Assembly: GCA_016927855.1 (NCBI GenBank)
Contig: JAFGLV010000031.1
Location: 103,263-167,262 of the forward strand
Length of the DNA: 64,000 bases
Direction: 5' to 3'
From: Sedimentisphaerales bacterium
Lineage (GTDB): Bacteria > Planctomycetota > Phycisphaerae > Sedimentisphaerales > Anaerobacaceae
The stretch's first letter is position 1, and each line of letters opens with the position of its first letter. This document shows, in pieces, positions 52,104 to 60,643 of this stretch. The translations under genes were made by a program, and so were the position numbers. Under the pieces are notes generated by a model. It did no database searches, was not told the DNA's origin, and saw nothing but the letters and a program-made list of their open reading frames with translations.

Positions 52104-52526
52104 ATGAGAAAGGACCTGTTGGTTTTCGGACTCGTGCTGGCGGCGCTCGGCATGGGCGGCTGCATCAGCATTCACAGCGAAGAAGAGAGAATACCACCGC
52201 GACCGCCGATGAGGGGGGACACGGACGCCACGATCCAGGAGATCGACGCGGTCGGCAAGCTGGATTTCGACAACAACCGCCATGCCGCCTACCGGAATAT
52301 CGCCCGGCGCGAGGGCCTCAGCGATCGCGCGCAGGTCCATTTGGTAGACGCGGTGTTCAAGCGCCTGTCTTTTGAGAACATGAAGGTCGATGTCCTGCTG
52401 ACGCTGATCGAGAATCCCTGCTTCAGCCCGGCGGCCAAAGGCGCCATTCTCAGTCGGCTCGACAGCTTGGCCTTCGAAAACAACAAGCTGCAAATCCTCC
52501 AGGCCATCGATAAGCGGCACGTCTAA
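52104..52526 (+). CDS. Putative small lipoprotein
   Basis: 140 residues. The signal (LLVFGLVLAALGMGGC) ends in a lipobox-like Cys about 20. The mature part is helical, with a repeated pattern HVDAVFKRLSFENMKVDVL and LDSLAFENNKLQILQAI, suggesting two or three similar helical repeats. AGGAG lies about 9 bases before the ATG. No family was recognised. A family B palindrome follows at 52557. Confidence 0.7.
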   Translation: MRKDLLVFGLVLAALGMGGCISIHSEEERIPPRPPMRGDTDATIQEIDAVGKLDFDNNRHAAYRNIARREGLSDRAQVHLVDAVFKRLSFENMKVDVLLTLIENPCFSPAAKGAILSRLDSLAFENNKLQILQAIDKRHV

Positions 52527-52556
52527 GAACATCTGACGAGATGACCGCCGTGAGGT

Positions 52557-52610
52557 GTAGGGGGCAGACCCCCGTGCCTGCCCTGGGCAACCACAGGGGG
52601 TTGCCCCTAC
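52557..52610. repeat. Palindromic repeat, family B (reverse orientation)
   Basis: GTAGGGGGCAGACCCCCGTG and an end of ACAGGGGGTTGCCCCTAC form the outer arms, between the convergent lipoprotein and oxidoreductase genes. Confidence 0.7.
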
Positions 52611-52684
52611 AACGTCCGTAGCGCGACAGACCATTCTGTTGGAGGCTCCAACCTCGCCTAGCGGGACGCCTGTCGCGGTCGGGT

Positions 52685-53914
52685 TCACAACACCTCGTTG
52701 CCTTTGCCTTGCTGGATCAGCGGGACGTAGCTTTCCAGTTCGGCGCGCACGGTCGGGTCGGTCAGGTCGATCACCTTGCGCTGCTCGTGCGACATGTAGG
52801 CGGCCATGATGAGCTCGGTGATGAGCTTGCCATACTCCACGTTCAAAGCGCCGTCACGGCCCGCTTCGAACGCAGGCAGCGCGTCCAGCCACTCCGCGAT
52901 GTAGCCATACAAGTCGATCTCGTTGGGCTGGAGGATGAGCGAGCCGCGCGAGGCTTGCGATTTCTCCAGCGCCAGTTCAGTGTCAAGGACGGCGGCAGCC
53001 GCGGCGTCGCTGATGAACATGCCCGTCGGCGACTGGAGCGAGTTGACCGTGTAGGAATAACCCGGCCCGAAGGTCTCCATAAGCAGGCGCAGTCCCGGCG
53101 CATCGTACATCCATGAGTTGATCGCCTGCACGATGCTCCGCTGGTGCGTCTGCGGGTCTTCGAGTTCCAGTGTGACACTCGAATAGTCCTCCGCCGGCGT
53201 CGCGGCGTAGTCGACGCCACGGGCCTTGAGCTGGCTTGCCCAGGGCTCTTTGCCCCATTTCAGCAGCGCCATCGTCGCGTTCACCGAGACCGGCCTGAGA
53301 TAATCCATCGGCTTGCCGCTGGGCGTGAGCATGAACATCCCGCAGGCGATACTGTGACATCCCATGTCACAGCAGACGCCGCCACCTTGGGTGGTCGGGT
53401 CCCAGAACCACGGCTCGTGGGGACCACCATGCTCCTCGGCGCTGCGCGCCAGATGGGCCGGACCCATCGCCTTCTCTACCTGCGCCAACTGCGCTCGCGC
53501 CTGGACGATGGCCGGCATGTGGATCTGGTTCTCGAAGTAGGCGGTGGGGACGTTCGTCTGCCGGGCGAGACGCACCAGCTCTGTAGCCCCTTTCACGTTG
53601 CGCGCCAGCGGTTTTTCGATGATCAGCCCCTTCAGTTCCGCTCCCTTCTCGACGGCGCGCGCGATGTCCGCCATGATCTCCAGTCGCGCGAAGTTCGGGG
53701 CGAAGATGCAGAGCACGTCGACCGCGTTCGCCAAGTCAGCGACGGACTTGTAGACGTTGGTCTCACCCAGGCGATTCTGCCGCGCGAGTTCTGCCAGCGC
53801 CTCGGTGCCTTTGGGCGCGCAGAGGCCGGCCAGTTCCGCGTCCCGGACCGAGCGCAGCGCTCTTTCATGGAAGCCCGCGACGAATCCCGCTCCGATCATT
53901 CCTATCTTCAGCAT
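52685..53914 (-). CDS. Gfo/Idh/MocA-family oxidoreductase (cytoplasmic)
   Basis: 409 residues without a signal peptide. The dinucleotide-binding loop GMIGAGFVAGFH is at 5-16, and the EKP motif (100-102) carries the presumed catalytic Lys. The C-terminal domain has GGGVCCDMGCHSI, which in the family precedes the active-site His. It would oxidise or reduce a sugar or inositol derivative with NAD(P). Unlike the paralogue at 6337-7659 it is not exported. It lies between two copies of a compound repeat element. Confidence 0.88.
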   Translation of the reverse strand: MLKIGMIGAGFVAGFHERALRSVRDAELAGLCAPKGTEALAELARQNRLGETNVYKSVADLANAVDVLCIFAPNFARLEIMADIARAVEKGAELKGLIIEKPLARNVKGATELVRLARQTNVPTAYFENQIHMPAIVQARAQLAQVEKAMGPAHLARSAEEHGGPHEPWFWDPTTQGGGVCCDMGCHSIACGMFMLTPSGKPMDYLRPVSVNATMALLKWGKEPWASQLKARGVDYAATPAEDYSSVTLELEDPQTHQRSIVQAINSWMYDAPGLRLLMETFGPGYSYTVNSLQSPTGMFISDAAAAAVLDTELALEKSQASRGSLILQPNEIDLYGYIAEWLDALPAFEAGRDGALNVEYGKLITELIMAAYMSHEQRKVIDLTDPTVRAELESYVPLIQQGKGNEVL

Positions 53915-54019
53915 GACGACGTCCTTTCAAACAGGTATTCGATGGTTCGGCCCGAACCGAGGATGTGTCGTATGTACCGAGGACCGCGAACGAACGCAAG
54001 GAAGAAGGTCGGCGGGGGG

Positions 54020-54236
54020 GCACTGCATGTTTGTAGGTGAGACCTTCTGAAGCAGCCATTGGATTGTCATTCCGACTGGAGGGCTGGCGACGGCAGCCCG
54101 GAGCGGAGGAATCTGGCCGAGAACAAGGTGACGCCCTATCCGCGGCCGGATGTCTCGACTGCGTCCCGGCCAGCCGGGACTCCGCTCGACGTGACAAAGG
54201 CGCCTGCTTATTGAGCTACCTACAAACGTGCAGTGC
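54020..54236. repeat. Compound palindromic element, copy 2 (217 bp)
   Basis: Left arm GCACTGCATGTTTGTAGGT (54020-54038) and right arm ACCTACAAACGTGCAGTGC (54218-54236) match as inverted repeats in 18 of 19 bases. The core starts ATTGTCATTCCGACTGG and ends CTCCGCTCGACGTGACA. The ends-plus-core layout is like a small non-autonomous mobile element. It fills most of the 53915-54260 gap. Confidence 0.7.
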
Positions 54237-54260
54237 ACCCGTCGGCAGGTGCGAGCCAGT

Positions 54261-55163
54261 TCAGTTGTACGCCAGCGCGGCCGCGCCAAGGACAGCCACC
54301 GCGCCGCCTGCGAGCGAGCGCAGCGTGGGACGGTCGCGGTCGAGGATCATGGTGAAGGGGATTACCACCAGAGGGGTGGTCGCGACGATGGCCAGCACGA
54401 TGCCGGTCGGCGCCACGGCCAGCGCCCAGGAAATGCAGGCGACCCCGAGGGCCGGTCCGAACAAAGCGTTGGCGACGACCCACGGCCAGACGCGCCGCCA
54501 TGGATGATCCAGGCTTGGCTTGTCTCCGGCCGTGGCAGGCCCTTTGCGCCAGCGATGGCCGAGTACGGCGATCGCCGTGACCAGTAAACCTGCGACGATA
54601 CGCTGGTACGCGGCGGTTGCGCCGTCGATATGCTGGCCCACTCCCTTAGCAACGTCAAACGCCTTGACCGTCAGCACGGCTCCGCCGCCTTGACCGAGAG
54701 CCGCGACGACGCCCAGCGCGATGCCGACCAGCCACGTGCGCGTCGGCACGGGCGTGCGGCTGTCCGGCGCTAGAGCGGCAAAGACGCCGACCAGAATCGC
54801 CGAGCCCCAGAAGATCTGCCCGCCCGTCAGCCGCGTGCCCAGCCAGAACCACTCTATGATCGCCCCGATCGGCGCCGCCAGGCACAGGCACAGCAGCACC
54901 GCCAGCCGCGGCCCGATGCGATAGTAGGCCGCGTAAAGGGCCGTGTCACCCAGCGCGAACCCCACCAGGCCGCTGGCGATCATCCAGGGCAGCGCCGCGC
55001 CGTGGAATCCCTGTCCGCCGGTGTGGGCCCAGAGGCCCAGGAAGAGCGTCGCCAGTGTCAGCCGGGCCAGATTGGCGGTCCCGGCGCCGAGCACACGGGT
55101 GGTGCGTCCGGCACTGACGGCCGACATGGCAAACAACACCGTCGTCAAGATCGCCTGGATCAT
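54261..55163 (-). CDS. EamA/DMT-superfamily membrane transporter
   Basis: 300 residues with ten hydrophobic helices in two EamA repeats, e.g. GLVGFALGDTALYAAYYRIG in the first and ATTPLVVIPFTMILDRDRPT in the second. DMT proteins export metabolites such as amino acids or sugars; the cargo is unknown. The ATG at 55163 has GGAG 10 bases upstream. In-frame codons upstream are hydrophilic and unlike the family start. It stands alone. Confidence 0.85.
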   Translation of the reverse strand: MIQAILTTVLFAMSAVSAGRTTRVLGAGTANLARLTLATLFLGLWAHTGGQGFHGAALPWMIASGLVGFALGDTALYAAYYRIGPRLAVLLCLCLAAPIGAIIEWFWLGTRLTGGQIFWGSAILVGVFAALAPDSRTPVPTRTWLVGIALGVVAALGQGGGAVLTVKAFDVAKGVGQHIDGATAAYQRIVAGLLVTAIAVLGHRWRKGPATAGDKPSLDHPWRRVWPWVVANALFGPALGVACISWALAVAPTGIVLAIVATTPLVVIPFTMILDRDRPTLRSLAGGAVAVLGAAALAYN

Positions 55164-55435
55164 CGCAAAATCACTCCACCCGTTGGCGCCGCGGGATTCA
55201 AAGCCCAACAAGAGACTCGGCCGGCCGCGATTTGTCAATAGGCATCGTCCCGACCGAGGGCGGCTGGTCTACATGTTCCGTCGCGCCATCACGGAGTTTC
55301 GTTTGGTTTCCCGACAGATCATCGTCATAATAGAGACAGCCGGAAGGGGGTTTCGAGACGCGGCCCCCGTCGTGGTAGGCCTGCAGGACGTACGCCGGAC
55401 GCGACGTCCCGTTCCTGGCGGAGAGCGCGTTGGAG

Positions 55436-55987
55436 ATGTCTTTTTACAGAGCAGTCGAGATGTCCGTCATGCTTGCCGGGCTGATCCTGACCGCCTGGCC
55501 GATCTGGCGGATACGGCGCCTCTGGATCTCCGTCCCGATCGGCACACTGCTTTCCTGCTGGTTCCTGGTCATCTCGAGCGCTCTGACCCTCAAACTCGTC
55601 CCGGGCTACGACGGTTTCGGGGCCGGCATGACGATCCTCTTCGCCCCGTTCTTCGGAGTGGGTTATGCTGTCGTCCTGGCTGGCATTCGTCAAGCAACGT
55701 CATCGCTAGGTGCACGCCAGAACCCCAGCGAGCCGCCGGGGCCACGCCGGTTGGAAGTGCTCGCGGGAGTCGCGGCCTGGGCGGGTCTGCTGGCCTTCGC
55801 TATCGTGCTGCCTTTCGTACCCCCGCCCCGTACCGCCGCGGCGACCCGCTCTTCCTCTCCGATTGTCTTTTCTTCTGCGGCCCCATCCTTCTCTGGCCGT
55901 GGTGATGTTCCTGACGCACCTCTTCCGCCGGCGCCGCCTCGCGCGGCCAGCCACGCCGGATGCGCTCTAGTATTCTGGCTACCCTAA
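55436..55987 (+). CDS. Hypothetical membrane protein, 3' part probably frameshifted
   Basis: 183 residues as read. Three clean membrane helices (about 8-22, 30-48, 58-78) follow MSFYRAVEMSVMLAGL, and a fourth (about 108-125) ends in LLAFAIVLPFVPPP. After the C-rich run at about 55828 the frame becomes Ser/Pro/Ala-rich and unlikely. The other frame there encodes DPLFLSDCLFFCGPILLWPW, a fifth helix-like stretch. An indel in the C-rich run is likely. No family was recognised. Confidence 0.4.
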   Translation: MSFYRAVEMSVMLAGLILTAWPIWRIRRLWISVPIGTLLSCWFLVISSALTLKLVPGYDGFGAGMTILFAPFFGVGYAVVLAGIRQATSSLGARQNPSEPPGPRRLEVLAGVAAWAGLLAFAIVLPFVPPPRTAAATRSSSPIVFSSAAPSFSGRGDVPDAPLPPAPPRAASHAGCALVFWLP

Positions 55988-56167
55988 AAAGGTGGTAGCC
56001 AGCACGGCCAGCGTCTGGCGGTTGCGCGGCTTGTTTCGTCAGGCGGTTGCGTTAGGCGGCACCGCTGCACGCCAGACGCAACCGAAACGTGCCGCGCAAC
56101 CGCAACCGACTTACGTATCTTGGGATGCTGCCCACCAGATTGGAGTAGACGGAGTACTGGGGTGGTA

Positions 56168-56186
56168 GGATGGGCTTCAGCCCATG
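56168..56186. repeat. Small ATGGGCTTCAGCCCAT palindrome
   Basis: A six-bp stem with a 4-base loop lies just beyond the DUF790 stop and may help end its transcript. The surrounding 55988-56203 gap is filled with GGTTGCG/CGCAACC inverted units. Confidence 0.45.
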
Positions 56187-56203
56187 CGGCCTTCCATGGA
56201 TCG

Positions 56204-57520
56204 TCAACGTTTCTGACGCGATCGCGCCATCTCGAGCGCGGCCAGGAGGGGTCGCAGTTTCAACGTCGTCTTATAGACCAGGACGTCGTCGGTAGAGGCG
56301 CCCTCGCGCAGGGAGCGTTGTGGCACGGCCAGTAAGATGTGGTGATGATGGAAGCGACGGAGTGTCTCGCGTCTATGGGCCAGGTACTCCGGCGTCCAGA
56401 AACCGACGATTTCCAGAAAGACTTCTGTGCCATCTTCATGACGGAAGGTGAAATCCGGAATGAAGGTCGTCTGATGTTCGTGCAGGATGCGGCTCTCCCG
56501 CGTCATCTCCCAGTCGTTGCGCTTCTGGCCGAACTTGTCCGCCAGCGCCTCCTCCAGCGACGAGTCGAACTCCTCGGGTGGCGGCAGGTGGCTGGTGAAG
56601 CGGTCGGTCTCGGAGATGACCAGCTTGGCGCGGCTCTTCCAGGGCGTCTGCACGATCGCTTCGGCGCGCCAGCCTTTGCAGGCCAGCAGGGCCGGCAGGA
56701 ATCTTGCGAAGTTCACGCCATACCGGCGGGTCTCGCGCAGGACCGACGCCGGACCGGAGAACGTGATACGATAAGTAGCATGGGCGTCCCGCCCATGAGT
56801 AACACGGCTGTCCCAGCCGTGAGTAGCACGGGCATTCCTTCGACTGCGCTCAGGACAGGCTTGCCCGTGATTCATGGGCGAGACGCCCGTGCTACGGACG
56901 ATCTCGTGCAGCAGCCGGGCCAGCTTGGCGTAACGCACGATCGTCTTGAGATCGCGGGTCGCTGTCACCGTCATACTCTCGGCGCGATAGAGACAGGCCT
57001 GAAGCTGAGCGACGTTGTAGCGCGACAGAAAAGCACTGGCGTCGGGCCAGCCCGCGAAGCTCTCCAGCCGCTGGTAAGCGATCACATCCGCATAGAGCGC
57101 CTGTTCGATCTGGTCCCACGTCATGCCCATCTCGCTCGCCAGGCGCGCCTTGACGTGCTGCTCGTCATGCTCGAACAGCCGGTCGGGCTGCGTGACGAGC
57201 GGGTGCAGTGCCGCCGCTTTGGCAAACACGTCCAGTCTCAGCTTGGCCGCGCTGCCGCCGGGATCGGCCTGGAAAACGGATTGATCGTCGAGCAATTTGC
57301 AGAAGGCTTCGATACGCCGGATAGGACAGTCGGGCTCGTCCGCGAAGATCATCTCGACCTGCCGGTGCAGCTCGCGGCGTTGCCGGCCGGCCCCGTCGCG
57401 ATAGACCGACAGCATGCGCTCGGCGTACTCGACGTAGTGTCGATGCGCCTTCTGCGTCAGCCGGTCGGGCACGGCCCGCCCGTCCCTATACTCGACGATG
57501 GACTGTTCGCTCGTAAGCAT
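56204..57520 (-). CDS. DUF790 / Bax1-type nuclease, partner of XPB helicase
   Basis: 438 residues. DUF790 proteins (Bax1) are PD-(D/E)XK nucleases that bind XPB helicase in archaea. Here the nuclease core appears near residues 350-375 as FIPDFTF, then EVFLEIVGFWTPEYL, with Asp and Glu as likely metal ligands. The start (EYRDGRAVPDRLTQKAHRHY) and middle (LARLLHEIV, ITFSGPASVL, YGVNFARFLPALLACKGWR) follow the family. Residues about 208-248 are a translated intergenic-type palindrome, PMNHGQACPERSRR and similar, inserted in frame. The start overlaps the end of the XPB gene by 35 bases, so the two are coupled. The pair probably acts in DNA repair, opening and cutting damaged DNA. Confidence 0.85.
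   Translation of the reverse strand: MLTSEQSIVEYRDGRAVPDRLTQKAHRHYVEYAERMLSVYRDGAGRQRRELHRQVEMIFADEPDCPIRRIEAFCKLLDDQSVFQADPGGSAAKLRLDVFAKAAALHPLVTQPDRLFEHDEQHVKARLASEMGMTWDQIEQALYADVIAYQRLESFAGWPDASAFLSRYNVAQLQACLYRAESMTVTATRDLKTIVRYAKLARLLHEIVRSTGVSPMNHGQACPERSRRNARATHGWDSRVTHGRDAHATYRITFSGPASVLRETRRYGVNFARFLPALLACKGWRAEAIVQTPWKSRAKLVISETDRFTSHLPPPEEFDSSLEEALADKFGQKRNDWEMTRESRILHEHQTTFIPDFTFRHEDGTEVFLEIVGFWTPEYLAHRRETLRRFHHHHILLAVPQRSLREGASTDDVLVYKTTLKLRPLLAALEMARSRQKR
56775..56895. repeat. Palindromic repeat inserted inside the Bax1-like gene
   Basis: 121 bases bounded by GTAGCA and its inverse TGCTAC. It contains ATGGGCGTCCCGCCCATG, ACGGCTGTCCCAGCCGT and a CCTTCGACTGCGCTCAGGAC segment. 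Stops are absent on the coding strand, so the gene stays open. Related copies lie between genes at 62195-62218 and 63620-63717. Confidence 0.75.
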
Positions 57521-58904
57521 CGCTGCGTCGCCTCTTGCGCGAGCGGTGGACTTCCTTCGTGTCGGCGCAGATCACTTCATACAACGTGGCGCGGGCCGCG
57601 CCCGACCGGCGCAGGACGCGTCCGAGCCTCTGCGTCGCCTGGCGCGTCGAGCCTTGACCGCCGATGACGACCGCCACCTTCGCCTGCGGGACGTCCACGC
57701 CCTCGTCGAGCACGCGGTTGGCGATCAGGACGGGGAACCGGCCCTGCGCGAAGCCGTCGAGCACGGTCAGCCGCTCGCGCTTGCGCGTGTGCGAGAGGAT
57801 CGTCGGCGCCAGGAACCGCTTGGAGACCTCGATGGCCATCGCGTTCGAGCCGGTGAAGACGAGCGTCGCCTGGCCCTGGTGCAGGCGGAAGATGTCCTCC
57901 AGCACGCGGAGCTTCTCGTCGGCGCGGTCCTCGATCGACCGCTTGAGGTAGTACGCCTTCTGAGCGTGGCGCGCCTGCGGGTCCTTGCCGGTCTCCTTGC
58001 ACAGGTCTTGCCACGCATAGCCCGGCGTCTCTTTGCGCCGGACGCTGAGGAAGTGACGCACGACCTTGCTGCACTGGTCGTACGTCGCCTGCTCGCGCGC
58101 GTTCAGCGCCACCGGCACGCGCACCACGTCGAAATCCGCCAGGGTCGAGCCGCGCACCGCCTTGAACGGCAGCCGGTACGCCACCGGCCCGACCAGCCAG
58201 TCCAGGTCCGTCTCCAGCCCGTCCGAGCGCTCAGGCGTCGCGGTCAGACCCAGCCGCATCGTCGCGGTGCTGAGCAGCGCCGCTTCGCGCCGGCACTTGC
58301 CCGGCAAGTGGTGCTCCTCGTCGAAGATCAGCAACCCAAACCCGGCGCCCATCTTGTCCATATGGATATACGCGCTGTCGTAGGTGGTCACCGTGACCGG
58401 CTTGATGTCGAACGTGTTGTCGCCGACGATGCCCGCGTCGTAGCCGAAGGTCGCCAAAATGCGCTGATGCCACTGATACATCAGGTCGCGCACCGGCGCC
58501 ACGACCAGCGTCGCTACCTGCGCCTGCGCCATCGCCGCGAAGGCGACCTCCGTCTTGCCGGTCCCCGTCGGCATGATGATCTGCCCGCGACAGCCGTTCT
58601 CGGTCCACGCCGTCAGTGCCTCCGTCTGCTCGCGCCGCAGCTCGACCAGATCGTTCTTGGGCCAGACGACGCGCACCGGTTTCGGCACCTCGTCGCGAAA
58701 GCGCACGCCGTAGCGCCGCTCCAGCGCCGCGTGCACCGCCTGGTAGCGAATCGCTTCACAGCGCCAGGCGCCCACCCGCTCGTCCCACATCCAGCCCGAC
58801 GAGTCAGCGTCGCAGGCACGGCCCTGAGCCGGCGGCCCCGCCAGCAGCAGCGTACCGCGATCGAAGGAGAGCACGACCTGTCCGTCTGTCCTGTGATCCA
58901 TCAT
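57486..58904 (-). CDS. XPB-type DNA helicase (SF2)
   Basis: 472 residues from the ATG at 58904. A short N-terminal damage-recognition-like domain (about 8-75) precedes the helicase core: Walker A IIMPTGTGKTE (109-119), Walker B DEEH (195-198), LGLTATPERSDG (motif III region) and the C-terminal lobe with FTGSNAMAIEV, NRVLDEGVDVP and QRLGRVLRRSG (motif VI). Bacterial and archaeal XPB homologues unwind DNA in repair and pair with Bax1, whose gene overlaps this one downstream. The frame extends upstream to 59054, but those residues (LKPELRTGFRTKPAEAGTP) are a translated repeat and are excluded. Confidence 0.9.
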   Translation of the reverse strand: MMDHRTDGQVVLSFDRGTLLLAGPPAQGRACDADSSGWMWDERVGAWRCEAIRYQAVHAALERRYGVRFRDEVPKPVRVVWPKNDLVELRREQTEALTAWTENGCRGQIIMPTGTGKTEVAFAAMAQAQVATLVVAPVRDLMYQWHQRILATFGYDAGIVGDNTFDIKPVTVTTYDSAYIHMDKMGAGFGLLIFDEEHHLPGKCRREAALLSTATMRLGLTATPERSDGLETDLDWLVGPVAYRLPFKAVRGSTLADFDVVRVPVALNAREQATYDQCSKVVRHFLSVRRKETPGYAWQDLCKETGKDPQARHAQKAYYLKRSIEDRADEKLRVLEDIFRLHQGQATLVFTGSNAMAIEVSKRFLAPTILSHTRKRERLTVLDGFAQGRFPVLIANRVLDEGVDVPQAKVAVVIGGQGSTRQATQRLGRVLRRSGAARATLYEVICADTKEVHRSRKRRRSDAYERTVHRRV

Positions 58905-58947
58905 GGACAGCCATGATAGCGAACCCGCCACACCTTCGCCAAGGCTG

Positions 58948-59046
58948 TTTGGAGTTCCGGCTTCAGCCGGTTTCGTTCGGAATCCTGTTCGGAGTTCCGG
59001 CTTTAGCCGGTTTCTACCCTGACCCGCCCGAAGGCGGAACTCCAAA
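58948..59046. repeat. GGAGTTCCGGCTTTAGCCGG-type palindromic repeat
   Basis: Two direct copies of GGAGTTCCGGCTT(C/T)AGCCGG are closed by the inverse CGGAACTCC at the right end. Read on the minus strand it gives the repeat peptide KPAEAGTPN. It lies upstream of the XPB gene. Confidence 0.7.
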
Positions 59047-59152
59047 CGAGACACGCGTCATGGGCCTCTGCCTCTCCTGTTCGCTCTATGTGGTGCCCCC
59101 GTCCTCGCGGGTGATCCCAGGCGAGACCGGTTGGGATCGTTTGTAGTGGCTC

Positions 59153-60322
59153 CTACTGGTTCTCCCAACCGGTCAGCGGAGGGATGTCAAGGGGCCAGGC
59201 CAGATGGAGATTGCCGCCGGGACCGAGCCGACTGGCGGGCACGCCCTGGATCTGTCGGCTCTTGCGGAGCTGGTCCGACACCGTGACTTTCCGGACATGG
59301 CCGTCCAACATGGAGACATAGGAGTGGCCCGTATTCAGATCGCCTCGGCGCGGACGGTGGTAAGTCGCAAAAGCATCCGCGGCGCTTGTGTCAGGGACCT
59401 TCGATGCGTAAAGGCGCTCATCGGATTCGCCGCTGATCGTGTAGGAGGGCCCAATATCCAAGCTTCCCAGGGTGATCGCGCCGGGGATTTCGTGCGAGGA
59501 TATCCAGTGGTCCGTAGTGTCGGAAGGGGAATCCATGTGTCCCGGCCAAGGGCCGCTGAGGTTGTACGGCGCTGCCGACTGGTGCCCGGGTCCTCCGAGG
59601 CCTTCTCGTCCAGCCACGTTGACAGCCCACGAGTTCTCTTCGCCGAAGGCGAACACCTCGGACGGGCTGCGCGTGACCTGCGTTTCCTTGCGGACTTGCC
59701 TCTCTCGCAGGCTTCTTCGGTCCAGTTCGTTGGACGGTAACGGTGCGATCAAGCTTGCGGTCTGGAAGGCCCGACACAGGTTGCCGTTCATCGCGTAAGT
59801 ATATTGCGGGATGACAGGGATGTTCGCGTCATGCGGGATGGCCGTACCTTTAATCACGGTCTCTCGACGGTGCTCGCTTACCGTCGTGTGCACATAGGTG
59901 ATGAGGGGAGACCTATTGCTGCAGCCTTGTTGCATGTTAGCGCGGGCGCCGGTCTTACAGAGAAGGATCTTCGGGTTTCCCAGGTAGGGGATGAGCGCGC
60001 CCTGGAGCTCTCTGTGCTCGCGCAGGAAGGGGCTGCCCGGACCGATGCGAGCATCGTGCCAGCGACAGCCCATGCGGAAAGTCGGGTCGCTTGGGTCGAG
60101 CGACTTCCGGGAATGGTAGAGATAGGTTGGGTCGGGAAACAGGCCGTCGTGGTCGTTGCAGTAGGTCATGAGCATGATGGTCACCTGCCGCAGGTTCGAC
60201 TGGCACACCGTTTCAGCGCCTTGCTCGCGCACCATTCTGGTCACCGGCAGCATCACGGCCATCAGGATCACAATGATCGCGATGACCACCAGCAGTTCGA
60301 TAAGTGTGAAGGCCCTCTTCAT
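59153..60322 (-). CDS. Pseudopilin-like secreted protein with prepilin methylation motif
   Basis: 389 residues. The N-terminus KRAFTLIELLVVIAIIVIL is a type IV prepilin leader with a very short basic head, cleaved before Phe by prepilin peptidase. The hydrophobic helix continues to about residue 30. The rest has the DUF1559-like layout common in Planctomycetota, Lentisphaerota and Verrucomicrobiota: CQSNLRQVTIMLMTYCNDHDG near 40-60, many Gly/Asp/Asn turns, and HSYVSMLDGHVRKVT close to the end. Such proteins occur in many copies per genome and are thought to be pseudopilins or surface proteins exported by type II-like machinery. AAGGAG lies 9 bases before the ATG. Confidence 0.88.
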   Translation of the reverse strand: MKRAFTLIELLVVIAIIVILMAVMLPVTRMVREQGAETVCQSNLRQVTIMLMTYCNDHDGLFPDPTYLYHSRKSLDPSDPTFRMGCRWHDARIGPGSPFLREHRELQGALIPYLGNPKILLCKTGARANMQQGCSNRSPLITYVHTTVSEHRRETVIKGTAIPHDANIPVIPQYTYAMNGNLCRAFQTASLIAPLPSNELDRRSLRERQVRKETQVTRSPSEVFAFGEENSWAVNVAGREGLGGPGHQSAAPYNLSGPWPGHMDSPSDTTDHWISSHEIPGAITLGSLDIGPSYTISGESDERLYASKVPDTSAADAFATYHRPRRGDLNTGHSYVSMLDGHVRKVTVSDQLRKSRQIQGVPASRLGPGGNLHLAWPLDIPPLTGWENQ

Positions 60323-60470
60323 TCTCGCGCGCTCCTTACTTAGGACAGATTCCTCCCGCGCTGTGGTGGTATGGGTCGTGGACGTAGGTCCCCGCTCGTC
60401 GCCCCCCGGCCTCAGGCACGTTCCCGGCCCCTGGGCCGGCCGCCATTCTCGCTAATCGCACCATATCCCT

Positions 60471-60499
60471 ATGCTAAGGCCCGCCGACCGCGACGTCAA
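60471..60499 (-). promoter_or_regulatory. Putative promoter of the pseudopilin-like gene
   Basis: On the minus strand TTGACG (60499-60494), a 17-bp spacer and TAGCAT (60476-60471) match five and four of six bases. The 60323-60643 gap otherwise holds CCGGCC-rich sequence without a gene. Confidence 0.5.
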
Positions 60500-60643
60500 G
60501 TCCTTTTCCACCCGCTCGCGCTCCCGGCGGCTCCAGCACCTGCGACTTGCAGTCCCTGCCTGCCCGACCCCGGCGCCGTCACGCGCCAAGTTGGCATGAT
60601 GTGCTTCGGCCCATGCCATTCTCTGACAGCATCAGGATCGAGG

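Noticed and set aside
40506..52610. Repeated palindromes considered as a CRISPR array
   Set aside because: Copies are kilobases apart, differ in length and lack regular spacers; no cas gene is present.
53144..54040. 298-codon plus-strand frame opposite the second Gfo/Idh/MocA gene
   Set aside because: Arg/His-rich antisense shadow without start signals.
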